The notes under the pieces: model-generated
What the model saw: only the letters and a program-made list of their open reading frames with translations
Told to the model about the DNA's origin: nothing
Database searches by the model: none
Translations under genes and position numbers: made by a program
Shown here: positions 1 to 11,999 of the stretch, piece after piece
Numbering within the stretch: the first letter of the stretch is position 1
Layout: the number at the start of each line of letters is the position of its first letter
Assembly (NCBI GenBank): GCA_028023455.1
Contig: JAQFVV010012498.1
Location: 872,001-936,000 of the forward strand
DNA length: 64,000 nt
DNA from: Epiperipatus broadwayi
Taxonomy: Eukaryota; Onychophora; Udeonychophora; Euonychophora; Peripatidae
Reading direction: 5' to 3'

Positions 1-743
1 TTAATTCTGATTATTTCATATTTTTTTAACTGATGGTCAATTCCTGGTTATTTCATATATTTTATCTGATATGATTGTTGGTTAGTTTTATCCTTATGGT
101 TACCTTAAAGAGCTCAGCTTGGAAACATGAAATGTTGCCAAAATGTACATATATCAACAATGTTACATCAAAAACTTGGAAAATTTTCAAAGAAAGATTA
201 TGTCAATAAATCTCAACAAATTCATGGATAATGTTTCCAGTGATAAAGATATAGAAAGAAATATTATTCAAATATAATTTAATAATCTACAGAATATATT
301 TCAAGGATTCATATTTGGACCTGATAATACCATCATTATGTTCCCAATAAAGTAAAAAGATTATTCAAATTGAGTTAATCAACAGTGTATTGATAAAAAT
401 AAGCGCAAGCATATAAAGAGATTTTGTAAACAATAATAAAAACTTGTAAGCCACATATGAAGCCCTATTGGTTTGATCTTTAGATAAAACCACAAGTAAA
501 GATATGGATCACATAAATACAAGAGAAGAAAAATCATAAATGCAGATCAGATATATCTGCCATATATAAAGCTAAAACTTGGGAAAGGAAATGATTTATA
601 TAAATATATACAAAGAGTATCTGGAAGGACAAAATGTAGAAACTATTTTCTTGAGTGATGAAGAAAACGGGAGAAGAGAGAGTGGAATATGCTGTTGGAG
701 AAAATGAAGAAAAGCTTGTAAAAGTATCAATTCTAAAGTAAAA
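1..743. other. AT-rich DNA without recognisable genes
   Basis: I see no gene, RNA or transposon signature here. Open frames are short and of low complexity. It is most likely intergenic or intronic host DNA. Confidence 0.5.
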
Positions 744-872
744 GGTTATGGTGTGGTTAAGCATTGGTGGTTGAGAGGTCAGCACAGTTGCCTTACAAGC
801 AGTTGTCCCAGGTTAGTGGGTTCGCTTCCCGGCCAATGCTATGACACAGGAAAAAAAAAAGGTTATGGTGTG
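744..872 (+). mobile_element. Short tRNA-derived SINE with target-site duplications
   Basis: A tRNA-like body (761-839) has a perfect 7-bp acceptor stem (GCATTGG 761-767 with CCAATGC 833-839), a box-A-like TGGTTGAGAGG, an anticodon-like loop CTTACAA, and a box-B-like GGGTTCGCTTCCC. It is followed by a short linker and a run of A (851-860). The 12-bp word GGTTATGGTGTG occurs immediately before the body (744-755) and immediately after the A run (861-872), which is a direct target-site duplication. This is the structure of a LINE-mobilised SINE of about 105 bp with almost no tRNA-unrelated part. A functional tRNA is unlikely because of the long variable region, weak T stem and A tail. Confidence 0.8.
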
Positions 873-3239
873 TTGGATGTATTTCTGAGATATTTAGTCA
901 CTGAAGATTATGATATTGAGAATGTAAAATGATTATGCATTTATTAGCTTACATACTAAGAAATTTGCATAACCCAAGACAATGCCTAAGATGTAGAATA
1001 CCTGAACATATTGTATTTATATTTAATGGTTAATTTCTGGCCATGTCTTTGTCTTTTACTCTGTATAATCAATTACTACTATATTTTCATGTTTTATATC
1101 AGATGTACAATTTCAGTTTGATTTTATTTTCACTTGATGCCCAATTCTTGGTTATGTAGAAGAAAATAATTTTAAAACCAGTACAATTCTCCCTAACATA
1201 TCAATTTTCTAGATATCAGTATTCTAGTAACAAATTCATTATTATATGTACTAAACTACCATAAGAAATACTTATCAATGCATTGCCATGCAACTCTTTT
1301 AAACTTCCCAATACCCTGTATCAAATTTTTTTGTGTATGCTAATCTTTTCATTTGTTTTTACAAAAACAACATTTTTTTTTTCCTAGATATAAAACAACC
1401 ATCATAATTAATTTGTTAATGATGATATTTTTTTATTTATATTATATTTTTTTAAAAATAAAAAAGATCGTTTTGTGCTTCCATGATGAAATTTTCCATA
1501 CCAAAATATATATGTCTTAAGTTTTAAAATGTAGATTTGTGAGTAATTCAAAAGTCAAAATTTTTTTAGCAAATGAACTTGAAATTAAAATTGAAAAAAA
1601 AAAACTAGAAATGTTTACACAGCATGTGAAAAACCTAAAAATAACTTACAATTTGGTGCTTTCTATATATAGCCTTCTATTTTAATTCTAGTTTGAGTAT
1701 CTATACATGAAAACAAAATTGTATTTTTTTGGTGATTTCACGCAGTTGTAATTCAAAATTTCTAGTAAAATTTGTATTTTTTCTCCAACTCTGGAAAGTA
1801 GACTTGCTGAACTAAATTTGAAAGAAAAAAAAGTCCAAAATGGTAAAATTCAAAATTGGTATAATATTGTCTCGATTGACATATAATAACCCAAACTTTC
1901 ACCAAAACTATTTACATTCTTTATTTTTTTTTAAATTTTTCTATTTATCAAATATTCTATAAAGAGGATGAAAAAGCAAATTGGATATATATTTTGAGGT
2001 AATTCTATAACATTTGTTGGAAGGGATTGCATAACTCATCTTAAGGGAATAGTAATGAGTATTTGAAAAATAAAACAACTATTTTCTATCTTCTTTTCTT
2101 TTATCTTCTGCTATCCCTTCCAATAAATGTTCTATAAAAGCAAAGTATATATATTCCTCTTTGTAAATTCTTTTAAAAAATAAACCTCTTTCATTTATTT
2201 TTTTTCAATATTTTTATACAACTAATCTTATGTTTCCAATTTATCTTTTCCATATTTTAGTTTCTCCATATTTTAGAAAGTTTTGTTATTTCTGTTCTTG
2301 CTATAATATTTCTGTCTATCTCTGAATTATGTTGACTATTATCATCTATGGTGTAATCCAGGTATACAGATTTATTTACTACTTCAAAATCTGCAACATT
2401 TTATATTTGAAAAGATTTGTGACATGGTCTATAATTATGTTGTTTCTTTTTTAAATATTTATTTCGAGACTATGCCATTAAACTCTCCTCTGATCAATTA
2501 CTTTATTTTTCCAACTAGTTTAAACAAAGTAGATAGATTCAAGATATGGTGCTGTTGGAGAATGTTTCTAATTTCCTAAACAACTCATAGAACTTATGAT
2601 CAACAAGAGACTTTTAGGGCTAATCAGAAGATAGATAATAATATATTTCAGACACTTAGCAAGTGGAGGATAACTATTCACAAAGTCAATTCACAATGCG
2701 AACAACAGATAAGAGTAGACAGATCATTAGCCATGGATCCTATAAGACTTTATATATGGCACAAAATCACAAAGTATAAAGGACAATGGAGTGCTTCACA
2801 TAATACCATCGCATCCTTTTGAAAATTACAGATTGAAATGATCTTTTTTTTTTAAATCCCCAAATCTAAAACTTCTCACCCTTCCTCTGCTCTTTTTTTT
2901 TTTTTTTCATTGTTCAGATAACATTACAAACAAACAAAAACATTTAAGAAAGAACAAATCCTTATATCTACTTGAGGATATTTATATATATTTATTCAAA
3001 AATAGTGGAACCTACACTTTTTTCTTTAATTAATATATTTATAAAAGTTTTTGAAAATTAAATAAAGGTTTTACTTTACAAGAAAATAATTGCAGGAACT
3101 TACATCAGAAGATAAAAACAATCAAAAAATAAATGTCTTAATTTGTAGACATAAAACTAAATGGACTATAAATGATGATAGCAAAAAACATAACTATGAC
3201 TAGACAATATTACTGATCAAATAAAATAAGAGAATGTGA
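873..3239. other. AT-rich noncoding DNA with poly-A/T runs
   Basis: There is no convincing coding or RNA feature. It contains many A or T homopolymers and one small inverted repeat, listed separately. Confidence 0.5.
2003..2138. repeat. Small inverted repeat, possible MITE or foldback
   Basis: Arms at 2003-2027 and 2113-2138 are approximate reverse complements; both contain a TTGGAAGGGAT-type block, and they enclose about 85 bp. No transposase or clear target duplication is seen. It could also be a chance AT-rich palindrome, although the GGAAGGGAT core is unlikely by chance. Confidence 0.4.
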
Positions 3240-4370
3240 TGGGATGCATTGTGACTCCTCCTTATACGGAGTCAGGAATCTCTCAGCAACTATGCCCAAA
3301 GAAACCTGTTAGCCACTTTTAATTCCCTTTCCATTCTCCACCCCAAGTATTCCCATATTCTTCTCTATCCTGCTCTATCCTGCTCTATCCCATTTCCACA
3401 ACATAATCTTTGTCAACTCCATGGCCTTTATATCTAAAGCCCCCTTATCTTTTCCCAAACCCAGCATAAAAACCAATAAGCTACTTTCTATATAATCACT
3501 TTATTCATATTTATTCTTCCACAATTTCATTATTTGTACCCTTTCTGCTTTCAGACATTTACATTCAATTAACAGATGCCTAATATTTTCTATGCCTTCC
3601 TTACGCAACTTGTAGACTAAATCACCCATATTTTTCCATTTATGTGTACATTCCCTTGTTGCTAAAGATCTCATTCAGCCTTAAACAGTAAACTACTTTC
3701 CTTGCTATTATCATTAATTAACTCACATCCAATATTCTATTTACTTCTATAAATATTTAAACTCTTTTTACTCTCTATACTAGCTCTCCATCTCTCCAAC
3801 TCCCTATTCTTTATTAATGCATCTATTCTTCTATCCCATGTCTTAACACTATAACACTCAACAATTCTCCTAACACAATTATCCCACCTTTTGTATAAGT
3901 ATATTGACATAAATTCTTTATTTAAATCTTCTGCATATCTCATTATCTTTCGCACCCATGTTGTTGCCTTCCCTTTATTCATAACCCAATTAAATACTAT
4001 TTTTTGGCTATTCTTTTATTATCCATAAACTGCAATCTACCAAACATTTTCATTTTGCTTGTTGCATCTCTCATATAAAAACTTGACCATCCCATTTCTC
4101 CTTGAATTGCCTCCTTTGCTGTCCACACTTTTGCATCTAATGCATGTCTTCCTACTTCTCTTTGTACTTTTTCTAAGTAATCTAATACCCCTTTACTAAC
4201 ACATAATGCATCATTACCATACGTTAACCCTGCTGCTGCCACTCCCTACCATACAATTCTAGCTACATCATATTTACTATACAAGAACACTGCTAATTTC
4301 TTTATCAATCCCTTTCTTTTCTTTGCTTCATTTATCAACTTTTCTCCCATTTGTCCAAGCAATTTCTCTG
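3240..4370 (-). pseudogene. Non-LTR retrotransposon (LINE) C-terminal remnant
   Basis: The minus strand carries pieces of the post-RT part of a LINE ORF2. The frame 4242-3997 reads through words such as QREVGRHALDAK, KEAIQGEMGWSSF and MFGRLQFMDNKR. The frame 3982-3737 continues with TTWVRKIMRYAEDLN. After a frame change, a CCHC-like HLLIEC block lies near 3540-3640, matching the usual C-terminal zinc-knuckle region of LINEs. Stops and frameshifts separate these blocks. The 3' end lies near 3240 and the 5' side is lost near 4370, as expected for a 5'-truncated insertion. A second copy of the same family is at 36890-39345. The clade is not assigned. Confidence 0.75.
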
Positions 4371-5238
4371 ATTACTTATGACATTATGTATAATGAAATA
4401 TTAAAAATATCATTATCAGCCATTTAAGTTTTCTAATATTTGGATATTTTTATTACAATTGAGAATAAAAGAATAAATTGGGAAACAATATTACCTCATT
4501 TCCCAGTCCTTATGCATCTCAGATATTAAGAATAAGTTTTGTGCCTGAAAACAAGTTTGGATTTCTTTGCCAATAAAATAATACTTGATCACTGAAAATA
4601 GTTTGTCATTATGTAACATTTCCTTAACATAACTTAATTTAGCATTTCATATGTTAAAATATTTCTTAATATTATCAATGATAGTTGGTCAGCCTCTGGG
4701 AATTTAAGTCATGGAAAAAAAAATAGAGATTTTTTTGCAGATAGGTGAGGAATTATCAAGTACAATCAGGATTTTTGTTGCACATACTCACTGAAAATTG
4801 GATTATTTTCTATTTTTGGTTGCAAAATAAAAGTATATACCAGGCCAGAGATCATGAATTGATATGAAGATCATCGATATGGACTAAGGCAACAAATCAA
4901 TAAATAATATGATCATCTTCAATAATTGTTTTGTCATTGTTTACTATCCATGCTGATAATAATAATAAAAAATCAATGATATTTTTCTTGCAGAAAACAG
5001 TCACAGATGCTGAGCCCATGATTGGGTCATATCATAGAATTTAATAAGATCTAATACTTATAATTTCATAATAAAATAATAAATTCACAATGTTTAGGAA
5101 AAAACTAACACAAAAACAACTTATTGATTATCTGAAGGGTGTGAAATGGCATTTTAATTGTATTCAATTTGCCTGTAATTATATGTTGGATTATATCATC
5201 ATTTAGTTATTTATACATTAACTGAATGTTTCTTATAT
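4371..5238. other. AT-rich noncoding DNA
   Basis: No gene, tRNA or transposon signature is recognisable. Confidence 0.45.
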
Positions 5239-5590
5239 ATGTAAGTAGAGAGATTTGAACTTAGGATTTTTCAGTCTACATTAGTCTTCCATTCCATCTC
5301 AAGCAATCAATATATGTGACCACATACATGAGAAAAATATAGATGATTACCAATATACATAATTCGTGCCAAACCAGCATTTGTCATTTTAAATTTAAGG
5401 AATTGATATCTTAATATAAGCAGAGCATTGATTGAATATTTGTGTGGGAGATTAAGATTTGGCCCAACTGATGAGGGCCAATTCTGCATGAAATACGTAT
5501 ATTGGAGATCATCTATCTTTTTCACGTATATGTTTGAGTTGGAGTGGAGGACGAATATAGACTGAAAAATCCAAATCTCTCTACTTACAT
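5239..5590. mobile_element. Head-to-head pair of hammerhead/tRNA-like repeat (family 2)
   Basis: A 352-bp foldback whose outermost 19 bp are perfectly complementary (5239-5257 against 5572-5590). The left arm is a minus-strand copy and the right arm a plus-strand copy of one repeat family. Related copies lie at 16082-16310 (plus) and 35505-35705 (minus). In the sense direction the repeat starts with a GAGCATTGATT-type leader, then a hammerhead-like core, then a tail ending in a box-B-like AGTTCAAATCTC (seen on the minus strand of the left arm, about 5251-5262). The left-arm hammerhead core is decayed; the right-arm core is intact. Confidence 0.65.
5464..5510 (+). ncRNA. Hammerhead ribozyme-like core (family 2, copy B)
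   Basis: All conserved core bases are present: CTGATGA (5468-5474), GAAA (5490-5493) and an ATA cleavage triplet (5499-5501). Helix I is closed by CCAA (5464-5467) with TTGG (5502-5505). Helix III is two pairs (A-U, U-A) with a four-base ACGT loop. Helix II is weak in this copy (only GC/GC clearly pairs). Both ends lie in helix I, so the arrangement would be type I. Activity is not shown. Confidence 0.5.
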
Positions 5591-6839
5591 CTAGTTAGTT
5601 GCAATGTTAAATATTTTTAGAAAAATTAAAATTTTATTTCTAAATACATTCAAATGTTAGTAATAAGTCACAGGTTATTATAGAATACAAGGTTTTGAGT
5701 GGTTTTATTCTTTTGTCTTCTTAAAGTGTTGATGGTTTGAACCATAACAGCTATCATAAGAATTGAACCAGTGACCTTTAGATTCATGAATACTGAATTT
5801 AAGATGATTCCAACCAATTAGTTATTCTGTCAAACACAATAATTAATGAAATTTTATATATTTATCTACGAGGATCTTCCGGATTTCTCCCTTTTTTTTT
5901 CTTTTACTTAAGAAATTAAATTGTTTGCAATAACAGCTTTAAAAATGATAATTATCACTTTTTATAATATTATTTATATAATCTATCCTAAGCTTTCAAC
6001 TAAATACGGAAATAATATAGTGTCTTAGGTGGTATTATTATGAATAATCAAAGAATTATTCGAAAAGGAGCGATTTACATCCTCTTCAAATTTAATAAAG
6101 TATTTATTTCCCTTACCCATACTGTATTTTATTAGTTTTTTTTTAATTACAAAAGCTAACATAAAATGTGGCTGAGCATGAGAATAAATAAATTACAATT
6201 TTTTAATGTTATTTAATTGAATCTTAATAGATTTTCAAGTCTCCCGCAAATCATTTTCTTTCCCGATCCCCTTCTATTTTACATCACTATAATAAAAGTA
6301 GACATCAAGATACGGCGACCCGCCAGTGATGATAAACAAATACACTAGGAATGCTAATAATAATTTACATCAATTTTTTTAAATAAAAATCTTTATTTCA
6401 ATGCGTGTAAAATATTTTTCAAATGTTATTTATTTTATTTTTTAACAAATTTGTATATACAAGAAGTGTAGAATTTAGAATTTTTCAAATAACAATGAAT
6501 ATTATTGAAAAATATCAATACATCGCAAATTCCTTAACAGAATTTTAAAATAAAACATATACCTCTTTTATAAACGGAGTCAATACTTTTTAAAAAATCA
6601 AAAATATTTACACTCTATATTTTAATTTAATTAAAACTAAATTATTTTAATAAAGAAAAGAATATTGAGTATAAGGCAACTATAAACATTTGATAATTAA
6701 ATTCAAAGGAATAAACCGCAGTAACTATAAAATCGCTGTTAAAATTAAGATATTAAAAATAATTTAAACAACTACCTACCGACATTTACTTCGTAGAATA
6801 AACCAACAAAATATAAAATAGAAGAATGCGAAACGTTAT
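5591..6839. other. AT-rich noncoding DNA
   Basis: No supported feature; homopolymer-rich, with short random frames only. Confidence 0.45.
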
Positions 6840-6990
6840 ATTACATTTCATTCCAATACCAATACACAACTCCCGTAGCCGCCATATATAATTGCATGAA
6901 TCAACCAGGATAACCTGGACATGCGCAGGAGAGAAAAAAGTTAATAAGAGAAAGTCATGAACATCAATAGAGTAACGCTTCGGGGGGAAA
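6840..6990 (-). promoter_or_regulatory. Possible promoter / first-exon island, minus strand
   Basis: In very AT-rich surroundings this short island has more C and G and several CpGs. Read on the minus strand it has an NRF1-like CTGCGCATGTCC and then ATATGGCGGC, a YY1-like word that in animals often overlaps a start codon. The ATG is at 6885 and opens MAATGVVYW before a possible splice donor. It is typical in form of an animal core promoter with a short first coding exon. No downstream exon was identified, so this remains weak. Confidence 0.2.
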
Positions 6991-9149
6991 AGTAAATAAA
7001 TACAATATTTTAGTTACGAAGGAAAATGTCTTAGTTGTAAAAGTAATGGATGTTTCAATGTAAAAAAATAATGTTACTGTTATTTAATATGCCCCTATAA
7101 AATTATTAAAGTGAAAAAAAAACCCGATGGATTTTGGGGCTAAATGCGCGCGCACATTTATAATAGGTAAGGGATTTTTAAATTGTATTAGTCATAAGCT
7201 TTGCCTAATAGTAGCTTAGATATCGCAAGAATCCATGGGTTAACCACATCATTCCTCCAAAGTTTTGATCAAAAGTGGTCGTGGTAAAACTAAGCAATAT
7301 TATATCAAAAGGTACATAGTGTGTTACAGGAATTGCACCTTTTAATCGAAAATAGCTCCCTTTTTATTGTCAAAAATTGATCCAGCATAAACGAAAAAGA
7401 ATAAAAAATACTTTTCAAATTTATTTTAAAAATGGTTTTGAGAAAACTAAAAGACAGAAGTACGGTTTGGTTTTTAAAATTTGGCTGATAAAATGTAATC
7501 CATTAATATAGATTTTTTTTTTTTTAATTTGTTTCAAGCAACCATTCTGTAATTGATCAATTACACCTAGAAAATTGTCCAGTCATTTAATTTGCTTCTA
7601 AAGACTAATGGCATGTTTATCTGTCTTTTTTAGTAATTTTATACCATACTTTATATCAATGGATAAAATATAATCTATTTGAAATTTTCATATTTCGAAA
7701 ATTATAATACTAATAAAGCTAATAAATAACAGAATTTATTTTAAGCTACGCGATAGATTTTCTTGTTGCAAATAAATACTGTATATGTATTATTAAGTAA
7801 TCTTTAATGAATCACCTAATGGTAATAAAGATACTAATAGGCGGAATTATGAGATAAGAAATTCTCGGTGATTGATTATTGACTCTAATAATGGCTTTAC
7901 TCAGACGGTCAAATAGTATAATTTTAATAGTCATTTTTAGGTTGGAAAAAAGAAAATGGAAAGCAATCTTTGATTATTTAATTTTACTAATGGATTATCT
8001 CCATCGCATTCCCCTTCCTGAAAAAAAGAAAAATAGAATGCTCTGCAGGAAAAAAAAAACTTGGTGAAAAAAAGAAAAGAAAATGGTTTAATCATCAGTC
8101 TTTTGTTATAAATAAAGCAACAATAATAATTTGAGTTTCATATTGATTATCTAAGTTAAAAAAAAAAAAAATCAATTAAGTATAGTAAATAGTTAATAAT
8201 CGATTAGAAAAGACCATTGCTAATTGTCAACAATTTTAATGATGTTTAACTTATTAGAAGTTGTTTATTTTTGCAGACTAAGCATAATATATTTCAGTAT
8301 TTAAACCCACACACCATTACCGCTATCTTCTTCACCATTATTTACTATATGTTCTTCCAAACAAATTGGAAGAGAAAATTCAGTTATACCATGAAAAATA
8401 TATTTTAAAAATTATTTTTTAGAAAAAAAAAAAACCCGAAAATTTGTAGGTTCAGTATTTTTTTAAAAAAATTCAAACTTAATACAACTGTTTAAAAAGC
8501 ATATATATTGCCTCACTGAGAAGTGCCAAAGCATGAAACCATTGGTCTAGGATTTGGGTGTGGTTTCTGGTAGAAAGGATTTTAAATGCTTTCTCTTGCT
8601 AGCATTTTATCAACAAAGCTTATTAGAGCAATTAGCAAAGCTCTTTGTTTTTATTTTCAAGCTTAAAAAATTGAGTCATGTGATATATGACTTCTTTATT
8701 TTTATTGATCATATATATCGCCATTTCTAATTATCAGAAAATCTTATTCCTCAAATCATTCTTCCACTGATATTTCATTCAATTAAACAGTCATATGGAC
8801 ATATATTAATAATTCTCCATTACACTTTTTCTTATTATTTTACATAAATTCGAACTTTTGCTTAAAAAAATATACTGATGTATGCATGCAGCTTATAATT
8901 TTAAAAACTCATTAAAGTTATATCTTAACTCTATTATCAAAAAAAGTAATAAAGATTCTTCAAAAAATTTTCATTAAGAGAATAGAAAACAATGACCAAC
9001 TGTTTCCTGTGATTAAGTAATGCTTGATCATAGTATTTTTAAAGCCTATTTATATCAATTTATTTTCAGATCAATAAACATTCATACAAATAAAAAATTA
9101 TTAATTTTTTCATTAGGCACTTTTTAAATATCAATATGCTAACATCATT
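6991..9149. other. AT-rich noncoding DNA
   Basis: No supported gene. The lysine-rich frame at 7879-8067 is a low-complexity by-product of A-rich sequence. Confidence 0.45.
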
Positions 9150-9390
9150 GTATATATATATTATATTTAATGTTTTCACAGTTATATGATGTAAATAAAG
9201 TAGTTTTAGGGTCAAACTGTGTTATTTTTGCTTATTTCCCAATGTTTTGATGAAAAAGCATCCACCATTGTTAAGATTAATGTTTCGATGAAATAGCATC
9301 TGCTACCTTGACAATGGCAGATCCTATTTTATTGAAACATTGGGAAATAAGCAAAAATAACACATGGTTTGACCCAATATATATATTCTG
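9150..9390. repeat. Foldback of Penelope-like element termini
   Basis: Arms beginning GGGTCAAAC (9209) and ending GTTTGACCC (to 9375) are nearly perfect inverted repeats sharing the block TTGCTTATTTCCCAATGTTT. Each arm contains a diverged form of the terminal motif found after the GIY-YIG domain at about 21060 and 35335 (CTTGAYAATGG ... TCGAAAYATYGG). The left flank also matches the sequence that ends those copies (TTTAATGTTTTCAC...). I read it as two truncated Penelope-type ends inserted head to head. Confidence 0.55.
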
Positions 9391-10755
9391 TCCAAAGGTC
9401 AATTTGAATACACAATAAGATCATCACTGTTACAAGCATGCCATTGCTCGTATCATTTGCTACTTTTTTTGGGGGGGAGGGGTCTATTAAAAATTTATTT
9501 TAAAAAATATTTTCAATGATAAATATAAAAAATCAGACATTATTAATTTCTCTTAATTCACATTTAATTTCTATAATACAGCTTCAACTTTTCTATCTTC
9601 ACTTTAGAATCTAACAAAGTAATCATTAAGTACATAGAACACTAGATAGTAGTGCATAAAGCATAATTGGTTTTTAAAATCTAGAATATTGACTCCATCT
9701 AATAGCCATTTTTTATACTTTTGTTATCCAAGTTACTGTTGAGATTATATATATGCACTTATGATATACATATTGAAAACTTTGGTATCATCATTCAAAA
9801 TATAATTTATCAGTATTGTTTTATCTTGTAGAACATACACAAATATAATTTCTTGTAAAAATACCTTATTAGATTGTACACATTTTAATATTTGTCTTTA
9901 ATTGTAAAAAAGAAGAAATGAAAGTAATTTTACTTTTTTGATTTTAAAATACATTAATAGTATTAATTTAAAAACATATTTACTTGATTAATATATTCTT
10001 GAAACTTTCTTATAGTTGGTTTTTTTTTTTTAATAAATTTTACAATTAATTAGAAAAAGGAGAAATCACTTTGTTTTTGTAAAAAGTAATTTCTTTGTTT
10101 TCCTTTTTTTTTTTTTTTTTAGTTTATCTAATTAAAAAGATGTCAAATGTTTTTGTGATAGCAATCCATTTTTATCTTCTTTTTTTGTTTGTTTGTTTGT
10201 TTTTGAAAATCACATTTTAATAATAGATTAAGTTATAAAAAGTTCTTGCAAGCTTGAATGGTCAGTATGTGTAATATTCATTATCAATTGTAATAATATT
10301 TTTTTCATGTGATGCTTAATGGTTTAATATTTTTTCGTAGTGAAAATTAAAAAGACTCTGCCCAAAGATGCAGCAAATAAATAGATTAGCCATAATTGCA
10401 TTTACTTTAATTCCTGCAATGGCATTATGAAGAAACCTTTTTGGATTACTTGCTGTTTATCTTTACATAATAGAAATTTTTCACTGAACAAATCTATCTC
10501 CAGATCTAAATTGCAAAATGTATGGATAGTTTATCTCAAGCATAAACTATTAGCTACAGGAAAGAATTATCAAAAATTATATTTCAAATGTGAATAAAGA
10601 TGCTTAAACATTAATACAAAATTCAAGGGATTTATATTTTTTATATTATCTAAATATCATCATATGAGTTTGCATGTATAAGTTAATGTTCAACTAAAAG
10701 AGAATGATCTTAAGTTAAAAAAAGCCATCAAGAATATTATTAAGTGAAATAATGT
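9391..10755. other. AT-rich noncoding DNA with homopolymers
   Basis: Contains T and A runs and a short TTTG array near 10185-10203. No gene is supported. Confidence 0.45.
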
Positions 10756-11999
10756 TGTAACAGTCAGAAAACGTGTGACTCGTAAACATAGTGTAGAATT
10801 CGACCACCATACAGAACAGCAGCACCATCGAGTAGCGAAGCCACCCGTGGTACTGAGTTCGAACATAGTTTATCGGTTCCACAATACCACCACGAAACAA
10901 CGCATCTGATGCGACATTAGTAAATATTTCCTTAGGCACGGTGGTCAGGGATATGCAAGAGACTCATGATTTTATTCTCGAGTTAGCCAATAATCAAACT
11001 AATATTAATTAAACATTCATATTTACATAATCAAGGAAATATATAGAATGGGTATCGAATAAATGAAACGTAAATGCAGACATATAGTTTAAAATTATTT
11101 ATTAACACATTTTAAGAAGACAATCATTTACTAATAATATTTTGTGGATTTAAAGCGTCAGTAGCGGGATTTGTGACATGATTATATTTTAAAGAATACA
11201 TTTATTTATTTAGACAGTATTTTATATTGAGGATTTCAGTAGCGGTATTTCCGATACTGTAATGTTTACAAAAGGAATTCACTTATTTGAAGGCGTAATC
11301 TAGCTACCTAAAATTCTCGAGTAAGTATTTCTAATGCATGCCTGAAGGGATTTATACCTTTGCAATGCAAGAGTCTAAAGTATGGGTTATAAGAGTAATG
11401 GCAGACATATATTTATTTAATTAAAATATTTATTTGTAACTAAGGGCAAACATTTATTTGAGAGTGAATTATGAAGATAATGCAGAGGCGGAGTGATATA
11501 TAGAATAATAAAATTAAGTGAAGAAACACGTGGTACGCTTTAGAAAGGCGATATGGAATGGCAGTATATTGAAACTGCAATGCCGCGAATAAGTTTATAA
11601 GAATGTCGGGCTGGTCTCTGCCTCAACCCAATGAAGTAAGGTGTCACATAAGCATAACCAGGGACAAGCCGTCCATGTCGCAGTTTGCCGGCTGGCTGCA
11701 TGACATTGTCAAATCCTACGGGAGCACCCATTATGCCCGCTTGTGTAGGACGACTGGGGTTAATTTCAACCCTGAAGAATCCGGAAATTTCACGGTGGAA
11801 TGGGTCATCGCATCTCTAAAACGTAACACATGTATACTGTATAAACGATTATGATGAGATTTAAATAGATTTCTGACTCGGCCCTACATTATCAACATTT
11901 ACTAAAGAACTCTGGCGACTCTCAAAGAAATGTAATTTTCTAGAATTATTCATTAAGATTTAATAAATACAAAACCTATATAAACTGGGAGTTATTACA
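10756..11999. other. Unclassified, locally GC-richer tract; possible solo LTR
   Basis: The tract starts with TGTAACAGTC and ends with GAGTTATTACA, giving short inverted TGTAA/TTACA ends as in many LTRs. It has two islands of normal base composition (about 10760-10960 and 11530-11850) in AT-rich DNA. The islands hold short frames on both strands (for example 11603-11854 plus, 11540-11731 minus), none with a recognised domain. No matching target duplication was found at these exact ends, so the boundaries and LTR identity are tentative. Confidence 0.3.

Noticed and set aside
761-839. A tRNA gene (anticodon-like TAC)
   Set aside because: Acceptor stem and box B are good, but the flanking target duplication and A tail show it is a SINE copy, and the T stem and variable region are poor for a tRNA.
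11540-11854. Overlapping frames on both strands (83 and 63 residues)
   Set aside because: Balanced base composition alone makes open frames likely; no domain or conservation seen. Kept only as part of the unclassified tract.
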